From contig JBHIWT010000182.1 of the NCBI GenBank assembly GCA_041987265.1, positions 1 through 6,865 on the forward strand: a stretch of 6,865 nucleotides of DNA, given 5' to 3'. The DNA is from IH12 sp041987265. Its GTDB lineage: Bacteria > Pseudomonadota > Alphaproteobacteria > Caulobacterales > Hyphomonadaceae. The notes beneath the pieces are model-generated. The model worked only from the letters and a program-made list of their open reading frames with translations. It was not told the origin of the DNA and did no database searches. The position numbers and the translations under genes were made by a program. Every line of letters starts with the position of its first letter. The stretch's first letter is position 1. This document shows positions 6,131 to 6,865 of this stretch, one piece after another.

Positions 6131-6610
6131 ATGGCTGAATTGCCGGTTGCAGGCGGGTGTCAGTGCGGGGCGTTGCGCTTTGAGCTGCGGGCTGCGCCGC
6201 TGACGGTGTACAATTGCCATTGCACCAACTGCCAGACGATCAGCGGCAGCGCTTTTGCGACTGTGTTGATGACCACACGGGACGCGCTGGCGTTCACCAG
6301 GGGCGAACCGGCGGTGACGGAATGGCAGGCGACGACGGGGCGGACGCGGTTTGGCTGGTTCTGCGGGTCGTGCGGGACGCGGATCGCCCACGGGACCCAC
6401 GCCGAGCCGGATGAAATGGCGGGCAAGGTGTTGAGCGTGCGGTCAGGGACGCTGGACGACACAAGCTGGGTGAAGCCGGTGGCCGACGGCTGGGTGCGCA
6501 GCGCGCAGACGTGGGTGACGTTTCCCGACGACCGCACGCAGTTCGAGAAACAGCCGGATGATTATCCCGGGATGATGGCGGCCTTTGCGGCGCAGAAGGT
6601 GTTCGGCTGA
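6131..6610 (+). CDS. GFA family zinc protein (glutathione-dependent formaldehyde-activating enzyme/CENP-V-like)
   Basis: This 159-residue cytosolic protein has the GFA/CENP-V fold. The best-studied member speeds or binds the glutathione-formaldehyde adduct, but most paralogues have no proven role. All seven family cysteines are present: C10 and C12 in GGCQCG, C29, C31 and C34 in CHCTNC, and C78 and C81 in FCGSCGTR. These are expected to bind two zinc ions, one of which can be moved by glutathione. The length is normal for the single-domain family, and SGSAFATVL (38-46) matches the usual strand after the second cysteine cluster. It lies 88 bases after the glycosylase gene on the same strand, so the two could share a transcript, though a hairpin lies between them. 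No glutathione-dependent formaldehyde dehydrogenase gene is visible, so a role in formaldehyde metabolism is not supported by context. Confidence 0.9.
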   Translation: MAELPVAGGCQCGALRFELRAAPLTVYNCHCTNCQTISGSAFATVLMTTRDALAFTRGEPAVTEWQATTGRTRFGWFCGSCGTRIAHGTHAEPDEMAGKVLSVRSGTLDDTSWVKPVADGWVRSAQTWVTFPDDRTQFEKQPDDYPGMMAAFAAQKVFG

Positions 6611-6624
6611 GGCTGGGCGCGCTT

Positions 6625-6669
6625 GTCCATCCTTCGAGACGCCGGCTCTGCTGGCTCCTCGCGATGAGG
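6625..6669. repeat. Interspersed palindromic repeat, also a possible terminator of the GFA gene
   Basis: The segment begins CCATCCTTCGAGAC (6627-6640) and ends CTCCTCGCGATGAGG (6655-6669), with imperfectly complementary GCCGGC and GCTGGC arms between. This matches from memory a dispersed intergenic repeat of many Alphaproteobacteria, whose usual form reads CATCCTTCGAGACGC ... CTCAGGATGAGG. It starts 15 bases after the GFA stop codon and can fold into a long imperfect stem, so it may also end transcription. Confidence 0.6.
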
Positions 6670-6700
6670 TTGGTCAATGTGCGTTCGAGCGTAATGGGTT

Positions 6701-6720
6701 CCTCCCCCGAGCGGGGGAGG
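6701..6720. repeat. 20-bp palindrome, copy 1
   Basis: CCTCCCCCG and CGGGGGAGG are perfect 9-bp arms around a 2-base centre (AG). The same arms occur again at 6812-6831 with centre TG. Such CCTCCCCC/GGGGGAGG hairpins are frequent between genes in Alphaproteobacteria. Confidence 0.8.
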
Positions 6721-6726
6721 ACAGGT

Positions 6727-6772
6727 GGGGGACGACTGGCGGAGGTCGGGCTTGCCGTGGAGGCGGTCCCCC
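6727..6772. repeat. Inverted repeat between the two palindromes
   Basis: GGGGGAC (6727-6733) is complementary to GTCCCCC (6766-6772). With copy 1 of the palindrome next to it, this could form a larger two-hairpin structure, a layout typical of composite intergenic elements. Confidence 0.45.
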
Positions 6773-6811
6773 TCCCAGGATTGAATGTTGAGAGGCCGGA
6801 TGAGTGTTGCG

Positions 6812-6831
6812 CCTCCCCCGTGCGGGGGAGG
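6812..6831. repeat. 20-bp palindrome, copy 2
   Basis: The 9-bp arms CCTCCCCCG and CGGGGGAGG are identical to those of the copy at 6701-6720; only the central dinucleotide differs (TG in place of AG). The copies start 111 bases apart. No coding region is supported from 6611 to the right end of the window. Confidence 0.8.
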
Positions 6832-6865
6832 AGCGAAATTGGGTCCGGGTTCTTCGGGCGTCCTC

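Noticed and set aside
6585..6791. A 68-codon plus-strand open frame over the right-end repeats
   Set aside because: It begins inside the GFA gene in another frame and runs through palindromic repeats; its composition follows the repeats, not a protein.
6701..6831. The repeated palindromes as a CRISPR array
   Set aside because: There are only two units, each a self-palindrome, separated by 91 bases with internal structure. There is no regular spacer pattern and no cas gene.

Overview
This is a GC-rich window (about 65% by eye) with strong G/C preference at third codon positions. Six protein-coding genes nearly fill it. Codon style, gene content and the intergenic hairpin repeats at the right end suggest an alphaproteobacterium, perhaps Caulobacterales/Hyphomonadaceae or Sphingomonadales. 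That placement is inference. There is no rRNA, tRNA, CRISPR array, integrase or transposase, and no gap over 300 bases without a gene.

Layout, left to right. A plus-strand pair comes first: a secreted or lipid-anchored PQQ-dependent dehydrogenase of the quinoprotein glucose dehydrogenase type (90-2000), then a PLP enzyme of the sphingosine-1-phosphate lyase type (2083-3330). They are 82 bases apart and may be co-transcribed. A 9-bp hairpin at 3330-3354 separates them from a minus-strand pair: an Old Yellow Enzyme flavin oxidoreductase (4504-3395) and, upstream of it on the same strand, a polytopic membrane protein with conserved His/Asp (5239-4592). A divergent intergenic region containing three 12-bp tandem units leads to a second plus-strand pair: a divergent DNA-3-methyladenine glycosylase I-like protein (5362-6042) and a GFA-family zinc protein (6131-6610). 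The last 255 bases are non-coding and rich in inverted repeats.

The genes look like accessory metabolism and housekeeping, not one dedicated system. A loose common thread is chemistry of aldehydes and electrophiles: the quinoprotein oxidises alcohols or sugars, S1P-lyase-type enzymes release a fatty aldehyde, OYEs reduce activated alkenes, the GFA family is linked to glutathione-formaldehyde adducts, and Tag-type proteins repair alkylated bases. This thread is inference from family names and is not proven by gene order. I found no convincing evidence of a previously undescribed multi-gene system. The most interesting points are the Tag-like protein without the expected zinc-site and catalytic-Glu residues, the 12-bp tandem repeat carrying its ribosome binding site, and the paired 20-bp palindromes at the right end.
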